DNA from: Clostridium_AW malenominatum
GTDB taxonomy: Bacteria > Bacillota > Clostridia > Clostridiales > Clostridiaceae
Reading direction: 5' to 3'
NCBI RefSeq assembly: GCF_039521365.1
Contig: NZ_BAAACF010000003.1
Span: 124,001 to 188,000 of the forward strand
DNA length: 64,000 nt
Every line of letters starts with the position of its first letter. Position 1 is the stretch's first letter. Below the pieces are notes generated by a model that did not search any database, had not been told where the DNA came from, and saw only the letters and a program-made list of their open reading frames with translations. Positions 17,418 through 26,077 of the stretch are shown piece after piece. Position numbers and translations under genes: made by a program.

Positions 17418-18620
17418 ATGAAACGATTTTACATGTTTATATTAACTATTATTATGATTTTACTTACCACAGGAGCTTATTTTTATGAAAATAGCAACTC
17501 ACCTATTGAATACAAAAAACCTACTTATAATATAACCTCTTCTAAGTTTGGAGAAATAAAAGATATAAAGTTTTACCCTCACTCTAGGGATGAGCTTTTA
17601 CTTTTCATTCTTGGCAGTAATAAAGAAGAAGGAGAGCATTCAACTTTTTATTATTTAAATCTTACTAATGGCAAAAGCGGAGTAATAGGCAACTTTAAAC
17701 CTCATAAATATTTAGGAGATTCTTTCACCATACTAACAGACAATAGTGGAGAAAATATAGTTGGCTTTTCTGAAAATGGAGTGATTTATTTTAATTATAG
17801 ATTTGAAAATATAGATAAAGGTAACTATGTTTTTAACTCTTTAGAAAAAAGCTTTGATGATTTTGGAAACGCTACTTCTGCGGAAATTAGCGAGTATAAT
17901 TTAGCTTTTTCAAAAAAAGGTTATAGCTTAATAAATAATTACCAGCTCTATAAAAACTTTAATCTAATGATGGATTTTAATTATGCTGAAAAAAATCCTT
18001 ACAGCACAATTTACGCAAATCCTCATGAGATAATAAGTACTACTGCCTTTGGGGAAAATGCAATACATTATACTTCTTTTAATGGTAAAAGTTTAAACTT
18101 ATATTCCCATAATTTAGATGGAAGTAGTAATTCCTTGCCAGGTAAACCCTTAGTTAAAAATGTAGTTGATGTAAAAAAAGCCTATAGACCAGCTAATTTA
18201 TTTGGATTTTATTTAGATGAAACCTCTTTAGATAAGCTTCAGGTTTTTTCCATGGAATCCTATAGAACTTCACCAGTTAAAACTATAGATACAATAAATT
18301 TTTTAAAGGATAAAAATGGAGCTATTCCAGATATACAGTATTTATGGGCAAAAGGCGATGATTTAATTTATACGGAATATGATGAAAATGCTAAAGGAAT
18401 TATAAAGCTTAAAAATATTAAATCTGGATTGGCAAAAGATATTATTAAAGATAAAAATATCTTTGGTCCTATTAGAGTAGGAAGATATACGGAAGGTAAT
18501 GGCTCAAATGGGCCTCATGGTGTAGTTTTATTCTTACATGAAGAAGAAGGAAAAACTAAAATAGCTTTGTATGATATAGATAAGGAAAAGATAATAGATA
18601 TTACAGAAATTTTCTTTTAA
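17418..18620 (+). CDS. Membrane-anchored extracytoplasmic protein, unknown (possible beta-propeller)
   Basis: The ATG at 17418 follows TGGAGG and opens with a signal anchor (MKRFYMFILTIIMILLTTGA). The remaining ~375 residues are rich in short strands with recurring patterns such as DELLLFILGS, NIVGFSENGVIYF and DDLIYTEYDENAKG, which read like propeller blades. There is no lipobox cysteine. A longer open frame upstream to 17055 runs antisense through the divergent membrane gene and is not credible. Unknown function; exported and tethered to the outer face of the membrane by inference. Confidence 0.65.
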   Translation: MKRFYMFILTIIMILLTTGAYFYENSNSPIEYKKPTYNITSSKFGEIKDIKFYPHSRDELLLFILGSNKEEGEHSTFYYLNLTNGKSGVIGNFKPHKYLGDSFTILTDNSGENIVGFSENGVIYFNYRFENIDKGNYVFNSLEKSFDDFGNATSAEISEYNLAFSKKGYSLINNYQLYKNFNLMMDFNYAEKNPYSTIYANPHEIISTTAFGENAIHYTSFNGKSLNLYSHNLDGSSNSLPGKPLVKNVVDVKKAYRPANLFGFYLDETSLDKLQVFSMESYRTSPVKTIDTINFLKDKNGAIPDIQYLWAKGDDLIYTEYDENAKGIIKLKNIKSGLAKDIIKDKNIFGPIRVGRYTEGNGSNGPHGVVLFLHEEEGKTKIALYDIDKEKIIDITEIFF

Positions 18621-18637
18621 AAATTTCTGTAATATCT
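18596..18637. terminator. Perfect hairpin overlapping the 17418-18620 stop
   Basis: An 18-bp inverted repeat AGATATTACAGAAATTTT (18596-18613) with 18620-18637, loop of six bases. It includes the stop codon region, as at 3132-3175. Confidence 0.6.
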
Positions 18638-18668
18638 AGAAATCTAAAAACTAGTAAACTAAACATCT

Positions 18669-18700
18669 AAAGGACAAGCGCCGTGTTGCTTGTCCTTTTC
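18669..18700 (+). terminator. Rho-independent terminator
   Basis: AAAGGACAAGC (18669-18679) pairs with GCTTGTCCTTT (18688-18698) and runs into T-rich sequence. It ends the transcript from 17418 before the DUF2953-gerW unit. Confidence 0.75.
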
Positions 18701-18769
18701 TTAACCCATTATCCTCCACATATATTTATTTGATATTGTAGCACACTATGTAGAGAGGAGATGCTTAAA

Positions 18770-19252
18770 ATGACAATTTTTTTACTGCTATTAATATTAA
18801 TAGTCGCACTTTTAATGCTTCTCAAGGTTTATCCTATAAAAATTGCTTTTGGCATTAGCTCTTACGATTTACCTAATTATAATATAGCCTTTTCTTGGCT
18901 TAGTCCTTTTATTAAGGGGAGAATACAAAAATTTGATAATGAAAATATTATTACAGTCTATTTATTTAATAGACAAATTCTTCAAAAACCTTTAAAAAAG
19001 GCTGTGCCTAAATTTAAAAACAACATAGAGCGCTTAAAAAGAATAAGGCCTGAATATATTGGTCTTCATGCATCTTATGGTACTGAAGATCCCTCAACTA
19101 CAGGTATAATCTATGGAGCTATAAATGCAGTTTCATCATATATAGATTTCGATGAGCTGCACCTAGAACCAGATTTTTTAGCTGAAGATTCCTTTTTTAA
19201 TATGAAAGGCATAATTAAGCTAAATCTTCTTAAAGTTATAAGAAACTACTAA
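18770..19252 (+). CDS. DUF2953 membrane protein (YtfI-like)
   Basis: 160 residues. An N-terminal membrane anchor (TIFLLLLILIVALLMLLKVYP) is followed by the DUF2953 domain: a beta-rich N part (IKIAFGISSYDLPNYNIAFSW) and a conserved end (HLEPDFLAEDSFFNMKGIIK). In Bacillus the DUF2953 gene ytfI lies just upstream of ytfJ/gerW, and the same order is seen here. GGAG abuts the ATG at 18761, so the ATG at 18770, nine bases on, is the better start. Likely sporulation-linked by context. Confidence 0.75.
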   Translation: MTIFLLLLILIVALLMLLKVYPIKIAFGISSYDLPNYNIAFSWLSPFIKGRIQKFDNENIITVYLFNRQILQKPLKKAVPKFKNNIERLKRIRPEYIGLHASYGTEDPSTTGIIYGAINAVSSYIDFDELHLEPDFLAEDSFFNMKGIIKLNLLKVIRNY

Positions 19253-19276
19253 CAGAGTAAAAGGGAGGAATTTCAT

Positions 19277-19750
19277 ATGAATACACATGTAAATGAAAAT
19301 TTAGATTCACTTTTCACTGAAGTACAGGAGTTTGCTAAACAAAACTCAGTTATGGGAACCCCAATGACCGTAGAAAATAAAACTTTAGTTCCTGTTGTCT
19401 CTGTAACTGTAGGTTATGGATCAGGAACAAGTTCAATGAAGGCTGGAAGTACTTCAACTACAACTCCAGGTTTAGGATTAGGTGCTAGAATAAGTACTGA
19501 CGCTATTGTAGTTATTGATAAAGAAAATGTATCCATGTTACCTGTAACCCAAAAATCTAATGGTAACCAGCTAATGGATAAAATTCCTCAAATGATTAGT
19601 AATATGATGCCAGGCGGTCAGCAACAACAAGGACAACAACAAAACCAGCAGCAGGGTCAACAACAAGGTCAGCAAAACGCACAGCAAAGTAATCAACCTC
19701 CAATGCAAGGTATGACTCCTCAACAAACAGCTTTAAAACCGAATAAATAA
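19277..19750 (+). CDS. gerW: GerW-family sporulation protein (YtfJ)
   Basis: 157 residues. The GerW core spans ~10-110 (SVMGTPMTVENKTLVPVVSV, then VTVGYGSGTSS, TPGLGLGARI, DAIVVIDKENVSMLPV). In Bacillus, GerW is made in the mother cell or forespore and is needed for normal L-alanine germination. Here the glycine-rich central segment is short and the last ~45 residues are a Gln-rich low-complexity tail. AAGGGAGG precedes the ATG. It follows the DUF2953 gene by 24 bases, so the two are an operon. Confidence 0.88.
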   Translation: MNTHVNENLDSLFTEVQEFAKQNSVMGTPMTVENKTLVPVVSVTVGYGSGTSSMKAGSTSTTTPGLGLGARISTDAIVVIDKENVSMLPVTQKSNGNQLMDKIPQMISNMMPGGQQQQGQQQNQQQGQQQGQQNAQQSNQPPMQGMTPQQTALKPNK

Positions 19751-19757
19751 TTAGATA

Positions 19758-19787
19758 AAAATTGCAAGCAATTCTGCTTGCAATTTT
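19758..19787. terminator. Bidirectional terminator hairpin
   Basis: AAAATTGCAAGCA (19758-19770) pairs with TGCTTGCAATTTT (19775-19787), loop ATTC. It lies between convergent gerW and the mscS gene and has the AAAATTGC/GCAATTTT arms seen in other hairpins of this window. Confidence 0.7.
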
Positions 19788-20646
19788 ATTTTAGTTCAAT
19801 GTCCTCATACTTCTCAAATTCTTCTAAAATTCCTTCTATTATACCATGTTCTAAATTTCTATAGTTCCTAGAACGACATATAAACCTTAAAGTAAGAGTT
19901 ATTTTTTCTTCTCCAAGAGAAGTATAAACTATATGAGAAAGATTTTGATAGTAAATTGGATGGGTCTTAGAAGCTACTTCTAGGCATTCCTTTACTTCCT
20001 CCTCCATATTCCCAAGTTCCTTTGAGGCTACCTCCATTATAATCTCCTTGGCCTTTTTCCAATTACTATTTAAGTTTAAATGTATTTGTATTTCATTCCA
20101 TGTATAAGGAAAAGTGCTACTTTCATTGATTACCTCTTGGAGAATAAATTTAGCATTCGGAATATATGTTAATCTTCCAGTGCTTTGTCCATAAGTTTTA
20201 TCTTGATTTTGTGTTACTTCAATGATTGTAGTATGAAACCAATTCATTTCTAAAACATCACCAAGGCTATCTTCTATTCTAATTCTATCTCCTACTACAA
20301 AAGGTTTATGAGAACTTATCATCAACCATCCTAAAAAATTTGCCAATAAATCCCTAAGAGCAAAGGCAATACCCGCTGAAAAAAGTCCTAAAAATGTAAG
20401 TATATTTTGAGATTCATGTAACCAAATAGGTATTGAAAATATAAGAGCAAGTATCTTCGTAAATACAGAAAAAGCCTTTTTTAACTTTATTGTTTTTACA
20501 GAACTCCAATTTGCTTTATCTATATAATTTGAGAAGGCTTTGTTAAAAATACCTAACAAAACGAATACTGCAATTGTCAGTATTAACTTACCAAAGGTCC
20601 CTACACCTTTAAAATAACTACTTACTTCTAGAGCTAATCCTCCCAT
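19786..20646 (-). CDS. MscS-family mechanosensitive ion channel
   Basis: 286 residues. Two to three membrane helices come first. Then come the pore-helix region FLGLFSAGIAFALRDLLANFLGWLMI and the cytosolic beta domain starting KPFVVGDRIRIEDSLGDVLEMN. A C-terminal alpha/beta cage completes it. The channel releases solutes on membrane stretch. It is the last gene of the eight-gene importer/deaminase operon, 29 bases after the M20 hydrolase, which is an unusual place for an MscS and hints at substrate or product efflux, or merely read-through. Confidence 0.88.
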   Translation of the reverse strand: MGGLALEVSSYFKGVGTFGKLILTIAVFVLLGIFNKAFSNYIDKANWSSVKTIKLKKAFSVFTKILALIFSIPIWLHESQNILTFLGLFSAGIAFALRDLLANFLGWLMISSHKPFVVGDRIRIEDSLGDVLEMNWFHTTIIEVTQNQDKTYGQSTGRLTYIPNAKFILQEVINESSTFPYTWNEIQIHLNLNSNWKKAKEIIMEVASKELGNMEEEVKECLEVASKTHPIYYQNLSHIVYTSLGEEKITLTLRFICRSRNYRNLEHGIIEGILEEFEKYEDIELK

Positions 20647-20675
20647 GTCATCTTCACCCTTCTATTATTAAGAAA

Positions 20676-21905
20676 CTAAAATGCAATTTCTTTTACTAAG
20701 TTATAACATAATTCTACACCTTTTTGCAATGCTTCATAGTCTGTCCATTCTTCTGGACAATGGCTTCTTCCACCCCTACTTGGTACAAATACTAAGCCTA
20801 TATCTGTTATTTGTGACATTACCATTGCATCGTGGCCAGCACCACTTAACATTATTTCCTGGGAAAAACCTAGTTTTTTGCAGTCGTTTTTTAGCAAATC
20901 TACTAGTTTTTCAGAAACCTTTACTGGCGATACATGAAGCTTTTGAATTACTTCATATTGTAGAGACATTTCTCTACATACCTTTTCCAATTCTGATACT
21001 ATATTTTTTTCTACTTCTTCTATACATTCAGATTTTTTAGATCTTATATCCACTAAGAAATTTACTTCACCTGGAACAATGTTAGCAGCTCCAGGTAACA
21101 CATTTAATTTCCCAACAGTAGCTACCGTTCCAAAGGCTGCTTCTTTTGCAAAGCCGCTAATTTTACTAATTACATTAACAGCTCCATCTAAAGCATCTGC
21201 TCTCATATTCATGGGAGTAGTTCCTGCATGGTCTGGTCTTCCCTTTATTATTACTTCAAATTCTTTTATTCCAACAATATATTCTACAATTCCAATATCT
21301 TTACCCAAGGTTTCTAAAATTGGTCCCTGTTCTATATGAAGCTCTAAAAAACACTTGATATCTTGCGGCTTTCTCTCAGCTTCTTTAATTTTATCTGGGT
21401 TAAATCCAAAATCTCTCATAGCCTGGGCTACAGACATACCTTCACTATCTTTAAACCTATCCAAGTCCTCTCTTGTTACCTTACCTGCCATGGCACGGCT
21501 ACCAAACAGTCCTCCCCCAAATCTGCCTCCTTCTTCTTCAATCAAGGCCACAAATTGTACAGGATATTTAGGTTTTAAATTCTTTTCCTTAAAAACTCTT
21601 GCCACTTCTAACGCTGTTACCACACCTGCTGGTCCGTCAAAACTGCCCCCATTTTTAACGGAATCAAAGTGAGATCCTATCATAACTACTGGCCCTTCTA
21701 TCTCTCCTTTAAGTTCTCCTACTACAGTTCCTGCTGCATCTTCAAAAACTTCAAGTCCAGCCTTTAGCATTTCTCCTTTAATATATTCTCTCGCTTCTCT
21801 GTCTTCTTTTGTAAAGGAAAAACGTGTTGTCCCATTGCCTGGAGTAGCTGTAAATTCTCCTATGGCTTCTATGTCTTTTTTAATTCTTTCTAAATTAGTT
21901 TCCAC
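20676..21905 (-). CDS. M20-family N-carbamoyl hydrolase (allantoate amidohydrolase / hydantoinase type)
   Basis: 409-residue zinc-dependent amidohydrolase. The metal site pattern is IGSHFDSVKNGGSFDGPAGV (His, Asp), IEEEGGRF (Glu pair), ELHIEQGPILE (His) and a late GAGHDAMVM histidine. The lid/dimer domain carries GRPDHAGTTPMNMRAD. The ELHIEQGP signature separates N-carbamoyl-amino-acid hydrolases, allantoate amidohydrolases and ureidoglycolate enzymes from peptidases. Exact substrate is open; beside adenine and MTA-type deaminases a purine-derived ureide or a carbamoyl amino acid is plausible. The start is GTG with GGGGGCGATAACT upstream. Confidence 0.82.
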   Translation of the reverse strand: METNLERIKKDIEAIGEFTATPGNGTTRFSFTKEDREAREYIKGEMLKAGLEVFEDAAGTVVGELKGEIEGPVVMIGSHFDSVKNGGSFDGPAGVVTALEVARVFKEKNLKPKYPVQFVALIEEEGGRFGGGLFGSRAMAGKVTREDLDRFKDSEGMSVAQAMRDFGFNPDKIKEAERKPQDIKCFLELHIEQGPILETLGKDIGIVEYIVGIKEFEVIIKGRPDHAGTTPMNMRADALDGAVNVISKISGFAKEAAFGTVATVGKLNVLPGAANIVPGEVNFLVDIRSKKSECIEEVEKNIVSELEKVCREMSLQYEVIQKLHVSPVKVSEKLVDLLKNDCKKLGFSQEIMLSGAGHDAMVMSQITDIGLVFVPSRGGRSHCPEEWTDYEALQKGVELCYNLVKEIAF

Positions 21906-21932
21906 AGTTATCGCCCCCTATAACTTATTATT

Positions 21933-23246
21933 TTACATTTCTTTTGCTATAGTTTCAACTTTATCTCTTAGGTTTAAAAGTTCTTTTTTTACGTTTAAAA
22001 AGTCTATACCTATGAGCTGTTTGTCCCTTACTAGTATTTTTCCATCTACTATTACAGTGTGAACGTTAGATGGGTTTGCTGAGTATACTATGGTTGAATA
22101 ATAGTCATAAATTGGTTGCATATTTACAGAAGTTGTTTCAATAAGTACCAAATCTGCTTTTTTTCCCACTTCTATAGATCCTATTTTTTCTCCTAAGTTC
22201 AATGCTCTAGCTCCACCTATCGTAGCCATTTCTACTATTTCATGGGCTGGTAGTATGGTTCTATCCTTGTTATAAAGTTTATGAACTTTTCCCACTAAAG
22301 CCATTTGAGTTATTATATCTAAAGTATTTCCACTCATAGGGCCATCCGTTCCTAATCCTATTTTCATTCCTCTTTTATACATTTCTAGCACAGGTGCAAC
22401 TCCCTTTGCTCCCTTAGAATTTGCCCCCATATTATGAGATACTCCTACCCCATTTGATTGAAGTATATCTAAGTCTCCCTCATCCAATAAAATCATGTGG
22501 GCTCCTATAAAGTTTTCATCTAATATACCTAAACTATTTAAATACTTAACTGGCGATAAACTATATTGCTCTTTATAATACAAGTATTCAAAATCCATCT
22601 CTGCCACATGCATTATCATAGGTATATTATATTTTTTAGATAACTTATGGGCCTTTTTTAAACTAATCTCATCATTGCTATAAGGAGCATGAGGGGCTAT
22701 TGCTGGAGTTATTAAGTCATCCCCCATCCAACTTTTTATAAACTCTTCTCCGTAGCATAATCCTCCATAGGGTTTTTTTGAATCTGGTGCAGGAAAATTT
22801 ACTACCGTTTCTCCGAGGACCGCTCTTACGCCCATTTTCTTTGATACCTTTGCCACTTCATCTTCAAAATAATACATATCGCAAAAGGTGGTGACTCCCC
22901 CTAAAAGCATTTCACATAGAGCATATTTAGCACCAATAGCCACTAGTTCTCTATCTACAAGCTTTTGTTCCAATGGAAATAAATATTTTCTAAGTCTATC
23001 TCCACAATCATCTGCTAGACTTCTAAAGGGAACCATGGCAGCATGGGTATGGCAATTTACCATACCAGGCATTAATATACCATCCTCCCCATCTATTGTG
23101 ATGAAGTCTTTATACTTTTCCTCTAGGGTACTATCTCCTACTTCTAATATGATGTTTCCACTTATAGCAACAACGCCTTTAGGAATTATAGTTTTTTCTT
23201 CATTCATAGTAAGTATATTAACATTTTTAATTAAAATTCCACTCAT
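21933..23246 (-). CDS. Amidohydrolase, 5'-methylthioadenosine/S-adenosylhomocysteine deaminase family
   Basis: 437-residue metal-dependent (beta/alpha)8 aminohydrolase. The HxH motif is in MVNCHTHAAMVPFRSLADD, the metal histidine in MHVAEMDF, another His in IGAHMILLD and the catalytic Asp in GLGTDGPMSG. It is closest in pattern to the MtaD group, which deaminates methylthioadenosine, SAH or adenosine; SsnA-type and guanine deaminases are the main alternatives. It lies between adenine deaminase and the carbamoyl hydrolase in one operon with 27- and 29-base gaps, supporting a role in purine base or nucleoside breakdown. Confidence 0.78.
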   Translation of the reverse strand: MSGILIKNVNILTMNEEKTIIPKGVVAISGNIILEVGDSTLEEKYKDFITIDGEDGILMPGMVNCHTHAAMVPFRSLADDCGDRLRKYLFPLEQKLVDRELVAIGAKYALCEMLLGGVTTFCDMYYFEDEVAKVSKKMGVRAVLGETVVNFPAPDSKKPYGGLCYGEEFIKSWMGDDLITPAIAPHAPYSNDEISLKKAHKLSKKYNIPMIMHVAEMDFEYLYYKEQYSLSPVKYLNSLGILDENFIGAHMILLDEGDLDILQSNGVGVSHNMGANSKGAKGVAPVLEMYKRGMKIGLGTDGPMSGNTLDIITQMALVGKVHKLYNKDRTILPAHEIVEMATIGGARALNLGEKIGSIEVGKKADLVLIETTSVNMQPIYDYYSTIVYSANPSNVHTVIVDGKILVRDKQLIGIDFLNVKKELLNLRDKVETIAKEM

Positions 23247-23275
23247 TTTATTCCCCCCATTTATTTCTCTCTCAT

Positions 23276-24988
23276 TTATTCCGTGAACAAAGATAGAATT
23301 TCTCCAGTTTTTACTCTTATAAGTCCTTTGTCTGTAATTTTTATACTTGGACTTACAGGTAGAGAAAGGGTACTAAAGGACATTATTTCATTGTGGTGAT
23401 TATAGCCTAGTTCTCTTAGAGCCTCTCTAAGCTTTTTTAGTTTTCCCCCTAAAATATCTATTCTTTCGTCAGAAACTATTCCTCCGATTTTCAGTTCTAC
23501 TCCAGATAATACTTCTCCGTTTTTAGCTGTAGAATAACCACCTGAGTTTTCTATAACCCAATTTGCCGCTACTATCATGTCTTCTAAATTTTTTCCCATT
23601 ACCATAAGATTATGATGGTCATGGGCCCAAGTGGTAGCCACAGCCCCCTCTTTTATAATGTCTCCCTTTACTAATCCAAAGGTCCTATTGCCATTTTTTC
23701 CGTACCTTTCAAATACACCAATTAGGCAATAAGGAAACCCTTCCCATAAAAGCTTTCCATCCCTTACTTTTAAAGTTTCTTCTTTTTCTTCTGTAAAGGT
23801 TGATCCATCTTTAACCTCTATGACTCTGCATTTTATATCTCCTTGTTTTATTGGAGTTTTTATATCAAAGTCCTCTTTTTTTAGCTTCTCTAAACATACA
23901 GTATTATAAAATTTTTCTGGATAAAAATTTATATTCTCTTTTAAATGTAATTTTCCATTATAAGTTAGTTTCCCATTCTTATATACTTTTTCTACTTTAA
24001 ATTCCTCTAAATTATTTAACAAGATAAAATCTGCAATTTTTCCCGGCGCAATAGCTCCTCTGTCCTTTAGCCCCATCCTTCTAGCTGGTGTAAAAGTAGA
24101 TGTATATATAGCCATCTCTGGGGACAGACCCCTTATAATAGCATTCTTTACTAGCCTGTTTAAGTGACCATCAATTATTTTATCTGCCATTACATCATCT
24201 GTAACTAAAGCGAAGTGTTCATATAAATTATTATCCATCAGATATTTTATATTTTCTTCACTCATAGATTTTTCTTGAATTTCTATAAACATACCGTTTT
24301 TAATTTTTTCTTCTAAGGATTTTGGACTTTGTTGAGTGTGGTCTCCATCTACCCCTTTATAAATATATTTAGCTAAATTTAATCCTTCTATTTTAGGGCA
24401 ATGTCCCTCAATTAATAGCTCTGGTCTCTTTTCCTTAACCAAGGATATTATTTTATTTATAGTTGAATTTTCATCTCCAATAAGGTCTACAAAATTCATA
24501 ACCTCTCCAAGACATTTTACTTCATTATAATGTAAAAGCTCATATACCTCCTCTTCCTTTATCCTTCCTCCTGTAGTTTCAAGAGTAGCTGAAGTAGATG
24601 GTACTGAGCTTGGTATTCCATAAAATATATCTATTATCGTATTCTTCGAATCTTCTATAAAAGCTTTTATTCCCTCCATTCCAAGTACGTTAGCAATCTC
24701 ATGGGGGTCTGCCACTACAGTGGTGACCCCATGAGGAATAACTGCCTGTGAAAATTGAAATGGAGTAGTCATGGAACTTTCAATGTGCATGTGAATGTCA
24801 ATAAGCCCTGGAATTAGGAATTTCCCTTCTCCATCTATGACTTCTTTTGGGGACAGTTCGCGCATATCGTGAGCATTTCCCCCTACATAAAGGAACTTGT
24901 CTTCAAGTACTGCTACATTTTCTTTTATGAATCTTTTTAAGTAACAATTAAAAACATTTACGTTTTTTATGAGTAAATTTACTTCCAT
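23276..24988 (-). CDS. ade: Adenine deaminase
   Basis: 570-residue amidohydrolase converting adenine to hypoxanthine and ammonia. The metal-site motif GLIDIHMHIESSMTTP is followed by GVTTVVADPHEIANVLG and the catalytic carboxylate region VTDDVMADKIIDG. The C-terminal Ade-specific domain contains ATTWAHDHHNLMVMG. Full length for the family. It follows the binding-protein gene of a PotABCD-like importer by 17 bases, so the operon couples uptake with deamination. Confidence 0.94.
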   Translation of the reverse strand: MEVNLLIKNVNVFNCYLKRFIKENVAVLEDKFLYVGGNAHDMRELSPKEVIDGEGKFLIPGLIDIHMHIESSMTTPFQFSQAVIPHGVTTVVADPHEIANVLGMEGIKAFIEDSKNTIIDIFYGIPSSVPSTSATLETTGGRIKEEEVYELLHYNEVKCLGEVMNFVDLIGDENSTINKIISLVKEKRPELLIEGHCPKIEGLNLAKYIYKGVDGDHTQQSPKSLEEKIKNGMFIEIQEKSMSEENIKYLMDNNLYEHFALVTDDVMADKIIDGHLNRLVKNAIIRGLSPEMAIYTSTFTPARRMGLKDRGAIAPGKIADFILLNNLEEFKVEKVYKNGKLTYNGKLHLKENINFYPEKFYNTVCLEKLKKEDFDIKTPIKQGDIKCRVIEVKDGSTFTEEKEETLKVRDGKLLWEGFPYCLIGVFERYGKNGNRTFGLVKGDIIKEGAVATTWAHDHHNLMVMGKNLEDMIVAANWVIENSGGYSTAKNGEVLSGVELKIGGIVSDERIDILGGKLKKLREALRELGYNHHNEIMSFSTLSLPVSPSIKITDKGLIRVKTGEILSLFTE

Positions 24989-25005
24989 GATACTCTCCTT
25001 TAAAA

Positions 25006-26061
25006 TTATTGATTTAGTATTCTATTCCACTTGTCTATCCAATCTTTCATAAGTGGATTAACAAATTTATAATCTAAGGCACTTGATTTTCCCACAGTTT
25101 CTCCATAGGTTAAGTTTTTGCTTTCTTCTGCTGTAAGTTTAACATCTACGTTAACTGGTGATTCTCCTAGAGCCTTTGCAGTTCTGGTTTGAACTTCTTC
25201 ACTTAAAGCATAGTTTATAAATTCTAAAGCTAAATCTTTATTTTTTGAATTTTTGCTTATACTTATAGTGTTGAAGTTTAAGAAAGCTCCTTCTTCTGGA
25301 TTTATATATTTTACCTCTGGGCTAGCTTTACTAATGTTTCCAAAAACGAAATCTGCTGTAGCTGCTGCAACTATTTCACCACTAGCAAACATATTAGTTA
25401 AATCTGAAGATTTGCTATAAGTTTTTACTACATTCGGTTTTAATTCTTCTAAAGCTTTAAAGGCAGCATCCATGTTGTCCTTTGTAGCTCCAGCCTTTGT
25501 AGCCGCTGCAAAAACCATAGAAGGGCCAAAGGTTGTTGTTATGTCTGGAATAGCAATTTTCCCTTTTAATTCTGGCTTCCATAAATCCTTCCATGACTTA
25601 ATTTCAAAGCCAGTTTTAGCTGGATTGTACGCTATAGCAATTCTATTTAAAGTGTAAGGCACATTATAACCTTGTTCAGCTAATTCCTTAGCTTTTGGAG
25701 TTAATTTTGCTGCATTAGGAACCTTCGATAAATCTATTTTTTCAAAAATACCATCTGTAGCTCCTTGATCTGAAAATGCTTCTGCTAGATACATTAAATC
25801 TATTTCTGAATTTGGATTATTTTTAAGCTTAGTCAATCTTTCTGAGTTATTTCCCACTTCTAATACAATTTTTACGTTATTCTTTTCTTCAAAAGGCTTA
25901 AATACATTTTGTTGTAATAAATCTTCGTTTAATCCCCAAGTGGATATAACTAGCTTTCTAGGCTCTTTATTTCCTTCTTGTACCTTTTCCTTAGAACCAC
26001 ATGCTGTAAATGTAAGTACTGTTGTCAATGCTAGTGTCAATGAAATCAATCTTCTTTTCAT
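25006..26061 (-). CDS. ABC transporter substrate-binding lipoprotein (PotD-like)
   Basis: 351-residue periplasmic-binding-fold lipoprotein. The signal peptide ends in the lipobox LTFTACG (Cys lipidated). The mature domain reads LVISTWGLNEDLL and NVFKPFEEKNNVKIVLEVG, then a PYTLNRIAIAYNPAKTG hinge region and SWKDLWKPELKGKIAIPD. It belongs to the spermidine/putrescine-type cluster but lacks the NW-x-EY start usual in PotD, so its ligand may differ. It is followed by ade, and the three transporter genes precede it with 17-base gaps. Confidence 0.85.
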   Translation of the reverse strand: MKRRLISLTLALTTVLTFTACGSKEKVQEGNKEPRKLVISTWGLNEDLLQQNVFKPFEEKNNVKIVLEVGNNSERLTKLKNNPNSEIDLMYLAEAFSDQGATDGIFEKIDLSKVPNAAKLTPKAKELAEQGYNVPYTLNRIAIAYNPAKTGFEIKSWKDLWKPELKGKIAIPDITTTFGPSMVFAAATKAGATKDNMDAAFKALEELKPNVVKTYSKSSDLTNMFASGEIVAAATADFVFGNISKASPEVKYINPEEGAFLNFNTISISKNSKNKDLALEFINYALSEEVQTRTAKALGESPVNVDVKLTAEESKNLTYGETVGKSSALDYKFVNPLMKDWIDKWNRILNQ

Positions 26062-26077
26062 AATTTTTCCTCCTCGT

